Shown one piece after another: positions 12,240-23,836 of a DNA stretch of 64,000 nt. Origin of the DNA: Cymodocea nodosa (Eukaryota; Streptophyta; Magnoliopsida; Alismatales; Cymodoceaceae); assembly GCA_036874045.1 (NCBI GenBank), contig JAZBRI010000008.1:4665001-4729000 (forward strand), in the 5' to 3' direction. A program made the position numbers and the translations under genes. The notes under the pieces are model-generated. The model had not been told where the DNA came from, ran no database searches, and worked only from the letters and a program-made list of their open reading frames with translations. Numbering within the stretch: position 1 is the stretch's first letter; each line of letters begins with the position of its first letter.

Positions 12240-14787
12240 TTGAAATTTGCTTTGCAATTTCTATACTTACTCTGTTTATCTGATCAATTACTACTTGATC
12301 TAAATTATTTTGTGAAACTTGTGATGGTTGCTGTAAAAATTCAATATGGATGTCTGTATGTATACTTGTATTTGTATCTGTTTGTGTACTTGTATTTATA
12401 TCTGTATGTATATTGGTATTGATATCTGTATGTTGCTGTTGTTCTGAAAATTGTGTTGATTGTTGCTATTGCTGTTGGGATTAAGTTTGTCTATCCTGTT
12501 GTTGTCGGACTACAGGTGTATCTATTGCCTAGTATTTTTGGAGTTCCTTTGCAAAGAAAGATCTTGATTTTAATCTTTTCTGTGGCCAAGGTGTAATATT
12601 GGTTTGACTTGCCACAATTCTCAAAATCGTATCACCATAAAATAATTTACTCTGCAAATGTAAGATATGAGAAATAAAAATATCATACCAGTTCACCTGT
12701 ATATGGTTAATTAATGCATATGTAGCATAAAGACAACATCTACCAACTTCTGCACCATGACCAAACCTCTGAAACAATGAAGCATGCAGTATTTTTGCAA
12801 TAAAACGTGCTTGGCCATTTAAGTCATTTAGTAACCTCAATGGTTTGTTGGCAATTGGATCTTTGGCTAAAGTTTGAATGTCTCATCCCAAATGATAAAC
12901 CTGTTTTCAGACCAAGTACTTGATAAAGTAAATCGGGAGTTAAATATATGTCATTTTCTTGTATATTGGAAACAGGAATACCGTCTTCCACTATTAAGTT
13001 TGAGTAAAAATAACTGATAAGTTCGGGTATAACAAGATGTCCTAGCAGTTGTGGAAGTAGAGTCAATAAGCCTTGAAATTCAAACATTTCTTGTATATGT
13101 GCCATCCCTTCAAACTTAACTGGTCTTGAATATAAAACTGTAAAAGTTTTATATGTTTGAAATTTGTCATAACATGAACTATTTTCGAATCATAATAATG
13201 TATTTTCATCTAAACTCTATTTAGGATTAGGTATTTTCCTATCATGATGTTCTGATCTGGGACTTGTTTCAATATTATCAACAGCATCTATATTTTCAGA
13301 TCTTTCAGAACTGGTGGAATTTCCATCAAAACTAGTATAAATGTCTGAAATATCTGTTATTGTCGTATCAATAATCTGCTAAAATTCTTTTGTTTGTTCT
13401 TTTGGAAACATTTCAGTAGCAACTGTATCTGTATCAATCTGTCTATCAGCAACATGTATGTCTATAATTGATCTATACAACAACTGTCTCTATATGAAAG
13501 AATGTTCTATATCTGTCTATATAATAGAATCATCTTGTATTTCTGAAATTTCTATTCTTGAGACATAGGCAGTGTGATATTCAATCTGTAACTATGTATG
13601 TTGTTGATTATATACATTTATCAACAAGTATATTATATACTGTAACAGATATAACCATATGTATAAACTGTAGTATAAGCAACTATACCAAAAATCAAAA
13701 TTTTCTATCCGTGATACACTTAGAGGAAGAATATCTGTACATTCCTCTTTAGATGAAATATCTTCTATATTCATAGACTTAGTGTCCATATCATCAAAAA
13801 TATCATCAAAATTGATATCATCTATATATGTATCATCAAAATTTCCTACATGTTCTCTTTCCATAGGAAAAGAATGTGTGCTTGCAATATGATGTGAAAA
13901 ACTGTCCATTGTATTAAAAGATACATTATGCACTAATGTGACACAATACCTTAGAGTGTATGCTTGTAATCCAATATTGTTCACATCTGCTAGGATTCCT
14001 GACACAAATGTCTGTTCAGCTTCTGCAATGGAACATAGTTTTCCATTTTTCAATGATTCTTCTTTTTGCTGCATTATTCCTTCTACACCTGCAGTTAGTC
14101 CAAAATATTCTAATGTATTTTTCTTTTTCCGACTATATGTCTGCAGTGTTTCTTGTTGTTTAGGAGGTTCTAAAATTTTCTTAATTTCTCCTGTTAAAGG
14201 CTCCTGGGGTCTTGATGGTCCTTCACCATGATGCCTAGGTAGTAATAATGGAATATAGAGTTTTAAGCTCTCCACCTCTGCCATTTTAAGTTGATAAACT
14301 CTTTGTCCTTCACTTCGAAGGCCCATTTTGCTAATGGCAGTTTTCTGTTCATTTATGTACTGTTAAATGTCATCTAAAACAGCCAAGGGAAAATAATGTT
14401 GGGAATACAATGTTTCTAATTCCCTATTTGCATTTTCTATCATTGGTCCCCATTTTTTCCATAATAAGTGATAGACTATACCAATTTTTCAGGTATCTGT
14501 CCAGAACTTGTAACAACCGCAGGGTTAGGTTGTAAAGTTTGTTTCCATAGTTGTAATGCGAAAAGTTCAGTCTGTTTTAGTCTAAACTGTGTTTCAGCAT
14601 AATTGCGAATAAACTTCCAACAGAAATTTTTCTCATCTTGAACAACTTTTCTAATTTCATGCAGTATTTCATTTGTAAAAGTGTACCTTGAATAGATGTC
14701 GTTGATTTCGTTTTGCATTTTCTAAAGTTCGAGCTCTCTTTTCTGTACTTTTGTCATTCTACCACGTCCTCTTCCATGTCCTGACAT
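12240..14787 (-). pseudogene. Copia A ORF3 (plant transposon-protein domain)
   Basis: Minus strand, starting MSGHGRGRGRMTKVQKRELE (14787). The N-terminal part is charged and helix-like (14720-14480, with FRLKQTELFALQLWK), followed by a long polar acidic linker (14330-13200). The conserved domain lies at about 13105-12520: EFQGLLTLLP, GLKTG, ARFIAKILHASLFQ, HIQVNWYDIF, KLFYGD. The end is Gln-rich with low-complexity repeats (12350-12470). It matches ORF3 of Gypsy element X and of Copia C over the same segments. It sits after the place where pol would be, as extra ORFs do in SIRE-lineage Copia. Broken, with several breaks. Confidence 0.78.
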
Positions 14788-14839
14788 TGTCGATTAAGCT
14801 TCGTTGTGCACTATAGAACTTAGTGGAAGTGAAGATTAC

Positions 14840-15650
14840 GAAACTAGGGTTTTACCAAGGTAGAAACATGAAAGGTTGTTAGTAAAACATTTATAACTCT
14901 TCGAGTTTATAAACGGATTCAATCATTGAAATCATAAATATAAGATCTGTTACTAATAAATAACTCGAGTGCTTACAATAACTGTACGAGTTTTACAACC
15001 TACAAAAGCAGAATACTTAGCGTAATTGTTCGTGCAAAGAAAATAACTTCTAGCTAAGTGAAAAGTGAGAAAACTCGAAGACTTATGATAACTATTAGAG
15101 TTTTGTGAGCAGTAAAGCATATAACTATACGACAAACATGAAAAGTTATTGTCAAAGATTAAGTCTTTCAAAAAATATAATAATATTAAGTTAACTGTTC
15201 TAGTTTCTCGAATGGATAGGTGTGAAAGTTGAAGAGTTAAACATAACTATTCGAGTTTCAACTGAGACATTATAAAGCAATGAAATTCAACACGTGCATA
15301 ATTCTAACTTAAGGTGTTCAGATATTTTCAGATACTTATAGACCTAACTATCCGATGCTTAGATGCATTTCGGAGAGTTACCAGATAACTTACCGAACAT
15401 TCACTTAAGATATGCATTCAAGAAATAATAAAATATTCTATTGATCATTTAAAACATAACTGTCCAATATATATATACAATAGTCTTCCGAAATCACAGA
15501 AAATTCAGACACTTAAGAATTAAAAAGCATGTATTTTACCGACAATTCAGAAATGTACTAAATTAATGTTAATTTCCTGAAATTATGCAGATTCTTTCAT
15601 GAAAACATATAATAGTTCATAAGAGTTGAATTATTATATGAGAAATTACT
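14840..15650 (-). repeat. Athila-X-LTR-like segment inside Copia A
   Basis: In Copia A orientation, the start of this stretch matches the beginning of the X LTR (about 10230-10620): shared words include aatctgcataatttca, ttttaattcttaag, ggacagttatgttttaaatg and gcacgtgttgaattt. The later part is rich in ttcgagtt hairpin words and carries a telo-box tagggttt (14845-14852 on the plus strand) just upstream of ORF3. Confidence 0.6.
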
Positions 15651-16729
15651 CTCCCTACATAAATGTAGTCTAAAGAATCTATGGCATACTTAAACTAGGT
15701 TGTCAAGCCCTAAATAGATTTGGCTTTAAAAAGTCAAATAGCTTACTTAAAAAGGATGCTAAGCCTTAAATAGATTTGAGTCTCTCTAAATTTTTTTTTT
15801 TATTTTAAATATGAATTAAATACAGAAAGAAGTAGTAGATTTAACAATTTAGACTTTCTGGCTTTTATCTTATTCAAATTACAAAAGATAATTCATAAAG
15901 ATATACCTTCAAGAACTTAAAAGAATTCAATAATGAGTACACAAACTTAAGACAATAAATATCGTACATTATGTATAAAGAGTAGATAATAACAAGAAAA
16001 AAATAAAGATTATATGCACAAATTATGGTAGGATTGTTATAACACCTTGAAAGATAAATTAAGCTTGAGTACATTGTACCTTTTTCCTTTTTTTTTTTGT
16101 TTATATTCATATATATTTTATGTAATACCTCCCACAATATCATCTCTTTACGTGATCACAATCCCTTGCTTAGGGGAAAGATAACCAGTTACTTAATGAC
16201 AAGTGAGAACAAGTAAATTATTTTTTTTTTTAATTGTAATCTGAATTACTTGCAAAATGAGTTTTCAATCAGCACATCCCAAACCAGTTGGTTTAAGTGA
16301 CTAGGGTTTAAGATCCCCCAACGGACTTAATTACTCAAGTAATTGTAGACAAAAACAAACAAAAAATAAAACAAGACAGTAAATTAAATTAAAGGCAACC
16401 GCAAGACTTAATTTTTCTAACAGAATGTTAATAACTTTCCTTTAATAAAAAGTATATACTTTCTATGTATTTTTTTGTTAAAATCTCTATAATAGTATAT
16501 ACATAAGTAACAAAAATATAGTTAGCACTCACATTGAATCAATTTAACATTCCCTAAGTAATCTTTTCTGAATTTTTCTTAAATAAATTGACTTCAATAA
16601 AAATCAGAATTTCATAAATTCTTAACTACTAGAAAACTATAATTCGAAAATAGATATTTTATTTTGTTTTTTTTTAATAATAAAGACATTAAATTCTAAA
16701 ACTACCTTTATAACAAAACAGTCAAAAGG
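15651..16729 (-). other. Unidentified AT-rich DNA inside Copia A
   Basis: Long T and A runs (15788, 16085, 16218, 16665). No domain, LTR end or inverted repeat was recognised. It may be a further decayed insertion or non-coding element sequence. Confidence 0.4.
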
Positions 16730-17640
16730 AGATTTTATCTCTTGGAACCTATTTTTGAGTGGATCCAAGAATTTTAGAGAGAGTCATATCAAAATAATCT
16801 GTATTTTTAGACTTCAAATTATCTATTTTCTGATAATTATTTTTTCGTTTCTTTCTCTTAGTGTTATAATTATCAGAACATTTATCTCTATGTAAACTAG
16901 AGTTGAAATTTTCATTTCTAACTTTATTTGATTTCTAATATCCAATATTCTTTAAATATGAAGAAAATTGATCAAAAATATTAAGATTCTCAAATGACTT
17001 AGCTTGATTTTTCTGAAAATTTCTTTTGACATTTTTGCATCGTGTGCTATCATTTATATGTTGCATTTTATCAACTTGCACATATTTTTCTCCCTTTTTA
17101 ATTACACACGGAATAGTTTTTCTCTTACTATTCTTAGTACTGGAAATAAAGACATTATTTTTAACAGTACCACATGCAATATATAATTTTCAGAAGATGC
17201 ATCGTGTAAACCAATACCATGCTTTTCTATATTTGATATTTTACTACTAAGTTCATTTGTTATAGTTTGACTATTATTCCATTTACTTAATATAGCCTTT
17301 TGATCGCAGATCTTAATCTTTAGCATATAAATTTCTGAATTTAAATCAGTAATAGTCAATTCCAGTTTTTCAATTTCACAAATCATTTTCTTCTTATCAG
17401 CAATTAAATTTTCACAATTAGCATGCAATTTTCTTTCTATTGCAGTAAACTTTAAAATTTCCTGTGCATGCCTTTGATTTTCTTCTTTAAATTTACTCAA
17501 TGTAGAGTTCAGAAAATCAACCTTATTTTCAGATTCATCTAGCATTTTCCTAGTGTTCTTTCCTTCTATTTTTACTTTCTTATATTGTCTGGCCAGTCTA
17601 TTGTATTCAACAAGTAATCCATCAAAACTATCAAAGTTAG
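16730..17640 (-). pseudogene. Copia A gag C-terminal coiled-coil region
   Basis: Minus strand. 17545-17200 reads as a long Lys/Glu/Leu/Ile coiled coil (ENKVDFLNSTLSKFKEENQR, then IEKLELTITDLNSEIYMLKI), typical of the gag C-terminal half in SIRE-type elements and comparable to 55830-56140 of Copia C. No further domain is seen toward 16730. Confidence 0.6.
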
Positions 17641-17651
17641 CATTTTCAAAC

Positions 17652-18382
17652 TTGGCTTTTGAAATTGGGATCCTATGTTGTAATGTAGCTCGTACTCTCT
17701 ATTAGTAGTCGAACTCTGTTGTCTTTCACGTTCAACGTGTTCATCTACTTAATCCACGTACTAATTTTTTCTTTAATCCAAATTACTATCTTTTTGAGTT
17801 TCCACTTTCTCCACAATCATTTTGAATTTCCACGATCTCCACTCGTAGATACATCGAGACTTTTTTTCTTCCTGGAGTCTTGTAGAATATCTTCTAAGTC
17901 TTCGATTTAGTCGAACACTTATCATTTAAGTTCTGTAAAAACTAAAACATTTATCTGTAACTCTTCGAGTTTTTGCACCTGCAAAACATGTGACTAAACA
18001 TAGCAAACTTATCTGTTCGTTAGTCATTTTATAAAACTTGAACAGTTATCTATTCATGCATATAAAAACTCGAACAGTTATTTAACTATTCGATTTTCAT
18101 TACCGAACGCACATGGAAAACACGTGACAACTTAAAACATTAAAAACACACGTGTAGATAACTTAACTATATGAGTTTTTAACATAAACTATTCGACAAA
18201 AACGAAACGTTAACTATCTGAAAGTTTAACTATCGAAAATCTAACTCTTCGGAAATCTTTAACTTATCCGACATAAAAATGAAACTTTCCGATAATCTGT
18301 TAACTATTATACTTAGAGAATATTATTTAGACTGATTTAAAAACGTTAATAAAGCATATTCATCAAAACAAAATTCCTAACA
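17652..18382 (-). repeat. 5' LTR of Copia A (partial)
   Basis: About 730 bp matching the first part of the 3' LTR (10701-11907) in the same orientation, ending next to the TSD gtgtt. Only part of the LTR is present; no PBS was seen. Confidence 0.85.
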
Positions 18383-19860
18383 GTGTTATAAGCTTATAAG
18401 CTATTTCTTTATTGCATGTGTTTTATAGTTGAATTAACAAAGTAAGTCTGTTGAGTTAGCTATAACTCCACAGACCATTTATTTTCTAACATGCCACTAT
18501 AGCAATTGCAGAAACAGGAAATTCGAAGGAAAACCACGATTGCACGTATCACATAGGAATTCACTTGTGGAATGAAGAAGAAATCACCATCGTTGATATG
18601 AATGAAGGAAATCCAACTGATCATCTAAGCAGAAGTAGTTACTACTGAAAGAAATATAAAAGAAGAGGAGAAAGACGAAGAAAGTGTGTGTGTAGAGGTG
18701 GAAAACCACGCTAACTGTAGGAAGCATTGGAAGTTCCCCAAAGCTCCACACCACCACCAAAATCATCAACCGTCGAAGGTCTGTGATGATACTTTCTAGA
18801 TGTCAGGTCGATTCCCAACCAAACACAGTGACTAACAACCACTGTGAGGAGTGATCACATCATGGGAAGGGAAGCCATTTTCACCAAGCACCAACTCATA
18901 TCTCAGGAGATCATAAAGCTTCTGGCCTTGGTTTCAAGTTGATGCAAGTATGCTAAAGAGAAGATCATCTTACAATTCTTGATTTGCGATTCTATAGGGA
19001 GAGGAGGCAAGATTGTAAGTAATTAAGTTTTTAGTGGTGTAATCGCGTCGCATGTAGTGACGAAAGTTTTTACTATCGATAGAGATTTTTACATTTCACC
19101 TTTTGTTCCTCTTCAAGAACATATCAAAACAAAAAATACCAAAAACAACAAATTATCTATTTTTACATTTAGTATTAAAGTGTTGTATTGTTTGTTTTGT
19201 ATCGTGATTAATGTTATCATTATCAGTATTGCGAATGTTTTACGTTTGTTTAATTCAGAAAATAGAAAATAGTTTTATTGTTTACTGAAATTGATTCGTT
19301 CCAAATGCTTAAAGATTTTAATGGTTACTGTTTGAAATATCTGAATGTTAGTGTTGCTTAATGATAAATCTAATATTAACTAACATTAAAGAGCTTAATT
19401 GATGTTATTTACATTCTGTGGAACTACCCAATGGTTAGCCAAATTCCTCTGTAAATAGCAGTATTTAACTAGAAAGGTAAGCTCGTGGAGTTAACTTAAT
19501 TCCATGAGGTTAGTTCGTTGAGTTAACCATAAGTCCAAGAACTAGGTCCATTGTGTTAACTGTAACTCAACAGAGTGCTTAACTGAACACATATAAACTC
19601 CAACATAAAAATAAAAACAGTACACAATTCTTACTCAATCTCTATGGGATCGACCTGTACTTACACACAAATACAATATATATTGTACACTTGTAGTTAA
19701 AAATACAAATTGGATTTAATATCTAATTTGTGTGAAAGGTTGTTTGTTTACTTTTAAAAGTAATTATTTATATAAGCATAAGAACAAATTAAATAAGTTT
19801 TTCTAGCACCGTTGTATAAACAAGTTTATGATTTAAATTTTCACAACCAAACAAGTTTTC

Positions 19861-19878
19861 TAGCGCCGTTGTCGGGGA
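19861..19878 (+). promoter_or_regulatory. Asp-tRNA-type primer binding site of copy Y
   Basis: tagcgccgttgtcgggga differs by only two bases from tggcgccgttgccgggga, the PBS known for Athila elements (complement of the tRNA-Asp 3' end). A near copy, ctagcaccgttgt, lies about 58 bp upstream (19803-19815). Confidence 0.8.
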
Positions 19879-19959
19879 TTGAGAAGTTAAGCAACTGTGA
19901 GCATTGTTTTGTTTTTACAACAGAAGGAGTGTTGTGTGTTTTATTTTCTAATTGAGAAT

Positions 19960-22048
19960 ATGGCATATGCTTATGCTCAAAGATTTCTGAAACCTATAGT
20001 TAGCATATGTAAATTCTGTAATTTGGAAGGTCACGACATCTCTAATTGTTTGAAACTGAGACGATTGCAGATGGTTAGATCACAAGAACAACAAATGAAT
20101 TATATTCAATATAATAGAGCTGAGTATGAGAATCCTATAGTTTACACAACTAATGGTCAATTTAGAATGTGTAATATGTTGAGAGATAAGGAAGTTTGGT
20201 ATAGGTATGGCAAACTAGAATATAGCTTAGAGTAAAACATGAACAAACTGGAACAATACATGTGTCAGTAACAAGAAGTCAACCAATTAAACTATAAGGA
20301 AGAATATACAGAACCTAAAATTGATATCATATACGAAACTAAAAAAACCATAATGAAAATTGATCAAAAATTGAATGCAATGAGATTAGATGATTTGGAA
20401 AGAAAGCTAAAAGCATTGGATGAATTTACAATGAAATTACAAGTTATGCAATAGGAAAACACAAATGAAAACCTTAATGTTACTGATTTGCATAATTTGT
20501 AAGATATACAAACAAAAGAAAGTACCAATGCAATAGAATTTAAAGAATGTAAGTTAAAACTAAAAACAATTGAAGATTAAAATTATGAAAATGAAATACA
20601 AGAACATCATGAAAGTAATGAAAATCTGGAAGATGTATGTATAACATTAAGATTTAGAATTGATATACCTCCAAGAATTCAAAAAGAAAGTAATATGAAG
20701 GTGGATAAGAACAAAATTCAAAATGATAATGAAAATGTAATATCTAAAAATATAGAAATCAATGAAGAAAAAACTGAATATGAAAATGAGACTAAAAATG
20801 ATCAAACGAATGTAATGAAAGAAAAAGAATCTTGTAAATCACAATCATTAACACCCTATCCTAAAAGATTACAACAAACATTTCTTGAAAAACAAGAAAA
20901 AATTAGAGAAATTTTTGAAAAAGTACAAGTTAACATTCCTTTGTTAGACTTATTGCAGAAAATGCTACCTTGTGCTAAATTTCTTAAGGATTGGTGTACT
21001 AAGAAAAGAGAGCAAAAAGTTTTAAGGAAAGTCTTTTTAGTTAAGCAAAGTAGTTCCCTATTTCTGCCACAAATTCCTAAAAAGTTATCTAATCTTGGAA
21101 TCCCTGTTATATCATGCACCATAGGAAAAAACATTCTAGAAAGAAGCTTAATAGACCTAGGCGTAGGTATAAATGTTATGCTAAGTGATATATTTGCACC
21201 CTTAGGATTAGAAGGCTTAATTCTTACTAGGACTGTTATTCAATTAGCTGATAGAAGTATAAGATATCCTAAAGGTAAAATAGAGGATGTCTTAATTAAA
21301 ATCAAAAACTTCATATATCCTATTGATATTGTGATTTGGGATTCCAAACAAATTAAGCATCAAAATCATGATACATCTTTAATTTTGGGAAGACCATTCT
21401 TAGCAACATTAGGGGCGGTTATAAATTGTAAAACTGGAGTGATGAAGTTAACATATGGTAATGAGGATACTCAATTAAACATTTTCAAACCAGAAAAGTT
21501 TGAGGAGTTAGAAATGTCCTTACATACTATAAACTTTTTACAAGATGAAGGAGATATGCTAGATGATGTGATTCAAGAAGAATTAGATAGACAACTAAAT
21601 TCTGAAACTTTAGAAGTAAGTGAAAGCATAAATGTAGAAGGAGATCAAGAAGAGATTTATGTAAAAGATGAAAATGTTCAATTAGGAGCTCTAGCTTCTG
21701 ATGGTCAACATTTAGATTTAATACATTTACCTCCTGAATTAACTTATATATTTCTGGAAGAAAAACGAACTTGTGCAATCATTATTGCTTCAGATTTAAA
21801 AGAGGATCAAATTTCTAAATTAAAAGATGTAGTAAAAACTTATAAAGAAGTAATAAGATGGACAATGACTGATATAAAAGGGTTAAGTGCAACTTTATGC
21901 TGTCACCACATATATATTTAGAAGAGAATGCTAAATCAATTAGAATTCCTAAGAGGAGATTAAATCCAAACCTTAAAGAAGTAGTTAGGAAGGAAATAGT
22001 GAAATGGTTAGATAATAACATAATTTATCTAATTTTTGATAGCTCATG
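19960..22048 (+). pseudogene. Athila copy Y: zinc knuckle, protease and start of RT
   Basis: Begins about 80 bp after the PBS with MAYAYAQRFLKP. A CCHC zinc knuckle CKFCNLEGHDISNC lies at 20008-20049, followed by the same acidic spacer as X, the aspartic protease (about 21140-21480, SLIDLGVGINVM and LILGRPFLA), and the start of RT, where Copia A2 interrupts it. No gag capsid domain lies between the PBS and the knuckle. Y is less decayed than X: one open stretch covers the protease region for about 400 codons. Clear nucleotide identity with X (base 20063 = base 1 of the window) runs to about 22048. Broken, with few breaks. Confidence 0.88.
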
Positions 22049-22258
22049 TGTTAGGAATTTTGTTTTGAAGATATATGCTTTATTAAAGTTTTTAAATAAG
22101 TCTAAATAATATTCTCTAAGTATAATTGTCACGTAATTAAATGTTAACAGATTATCAAAAAATTTCATTTAAAATTTCGGATAGTTAGATTTTCAAATAA
22201 TTAAATTTTCAGATAGTTAGAATTTCGAACAGTTAAACTTTTGGATAATTAACATTTC
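22049..22258 (+). repeat. Head of an A-type Copia LTR
   Basis: 210 bp beginning tgttaggaattttg, matching the first part of the LTR that follows. It interrupts the RT of Y just after gatagctca. Best explained as an LTR into which a second element of the same family inserted, or as a duplicated LTR head. Confidence 0.75.
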
Positions 22259-23457
22259 TGTTAGGAATTTTGTTTTGATGATATATGCTTTATTAAAGTT
22301 TTTAAATAAGTCTAAATAATATTCTCTAAGTATAATAGTTAACAAATTATCGAAAAGTTTCATTTTTATGTTGGATAAGTTAAAGTTTTCCGAAGAGTTA
22401 GATTTTCAATAGTTAAACTTTCGAATAGTTAACGTTTCATTTTTGTTGAATAGTTTATGTTAAAAACTCGTATAGTTAAGTTATCTGCACGTGTGTTTTT
22501 AATGTTTTAAGTTGTCACGTGTTTTCTATGTGCGTTCGGTAATGAAAATCGAATAGTTAGATAACTGCTCGAGTTTTTATACGCATGGATAGATAAGTCT
22601 TCGAGTTTTATAAAATAACTAACGAACAGATAAGTTTGCTATGTTTAGTCACATGTTTTGCAGGTGTAAAAACTCGAAGAGTTATAGATAAGTGTTCGAG
22701 TTTTTACAGGACTTAAAGGATAAATGTTCGACTAAATCGAAGACTTAGAAGATATTCTACAAGACTCTAAGAAGATAAAAGTCTCGATGAATCTACGAGT
22801 GGAGATCGTGGAAATTCAAATTATAGTGGAGAAAGTGGAAACTTAAAAAGATAGTAATTTGGATTAAAGAAAAATTAGTACGTGGATTATGGATTGTGGA
22901 TTAAGTGGATGAACACATTGAACGTGAAAGACAATAGAGTTTGACTACTAATAGAGAGTACGAGCTACATTACAACAGAGGATCCCAATCTCAAAAACCA
23001 AGTCTAAATATTCAATCTAGATCCCTAATTGAAAAGTTAAGTTTGAATATTCATATTCTGAAAAATTTTCCAACATCAGAAGAAGTTTGAAATTCCAAGC
23101 AATTTCAGAAAAGGAGCTGCAAACGCAAGAAGTTTGGAAATTCGACAACTGGAGAAGAAGAGATACAGAAGCTGAGCAAAGAGAAAGAAAGAAGTTGTGT
23201 GCATAAAGATCAGGTTTTATATAATTCAAAATTAGTTTTGAATAAGAGCTTTGTTTTTCTATTTGAATTGTATATCGAACATTATTGTATCAAAACCTTC
23301 AAGAAGGGAATTGAGTTGAAAATATATTGTAAATTCTGTCTTTAAATAAATAATAGAATTTCATTTACGAGTGTTTTGTGCTCTTGTTTTATCTACTAGT
23401 ATTTTAATTACTAAAGACACAATTCACCTCCCTTCTTGTAATACAAGCGATCCTACA
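22259..23457 (+). repeat. 5' LTR of Copia A2
   Basis: 1199 bp, from tgttaggaattttg to gcgatcctaca, with a Met-tRNA-type PBS next to it (agtatcagagc, 23461-23471). Same family as the LTRs of Copia A and of 50825-51698. It carries cgaatagtta and ttcgagttt hairpin words in its first half. Confidence 0.88.
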
Positions 23458-23552
23458 ACTAGTATCAGAGCATCTTATCTTAATTAAGAGCTTTTATTTC
23501 TCTATTTAGGAATCAGTTTTTCCTATCATTTTCTTAGGATCATCTATTTAAA

Positions 23553-23836
23553 ATGGATAATACTGAAATCTTAGTTATGACTGAGGGACAGACCACTAAT
23601 CGTCCTCCTATGTTTGAAGGTAGCAATTATGGCTATTGGAAATATAAGATGAAAGTATTCTTTCAATCAATCGATTTCAAATTATGGCATATAATTAGCA
23701 ATCCTATAGTATTAGTTACGACTCCATATGATACTTGGACTTTTGATGAAAAGGAGAGAATGACACTGAATGCTAAAGGTTTAAACATCTTGTTTTGTGC
23801 TTTATCTCATGATCAATTTAATAAAGTTTCTGCATA
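23553..23836 (+). pseudogene. Copia A2 gag N-terminal region
   Basis: From ATG 23553: RPPMFEGSNYGYWKYKMKVF, then LNAKGLNILFCALSHDQFNKV, the typical N-terminus of SIRE-type Copia gag (compare 63754 and 54772). Coding similarity stops at about 23836, where unrelated AT-rich DNA begins. Confidence 0.85.

Larger units (their letters stand above)
10701..18382 (-). mobile_element. Copia element A (SIRE-like, non-autonomous), inserted in the X LTR
   Basis: Minus-strand Ty1/Copia element with 5-bp target duplication gtgtt at 10696-10700 and 18383-18387, both perfect. Parts in its own orientation: partial 5' LTR (17652-18382), gag C-terminal region (about 16730-17640), non-coding AT-rich DNA, an Athila-LTR-like segment, ORF3 (about 14787-12240), PPT, full 3' LTR (10701-11907). 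No protease, integrase, RT or RNase H was recognised, so it could only have moved with help. LTR copies differ by about 4% by eye over about 715 bp, which under a commonly used plant rate suggests one to two million years. Its LTR family recurs at 22259 and 50825. Broken. Confidence 0.85.
10169..19853 (+). mobile_element. 3' LTR of element X, split by Copia A (LTR parts 10169-10700 and 18388-19853)
   Basis: About 2.0 kb after removing the insert. It begins tgtgtttagaatg and ends ccaaaca just before an Asp-tRNA-type PBS. The same LTR is present as a solo copy on the minus strand at 48945-50777. 10440-10700 is rich in hairpin words (taactcgttaagtta and variants) and closely resembles part of Copia LTR B. 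18780-18870 and 19586-19760 are the best conserved parts against the solo LTR. It is bounded on the left by a PPT and on the right by a PBS, so it is shared by X and Y. Confidence 0.8.
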
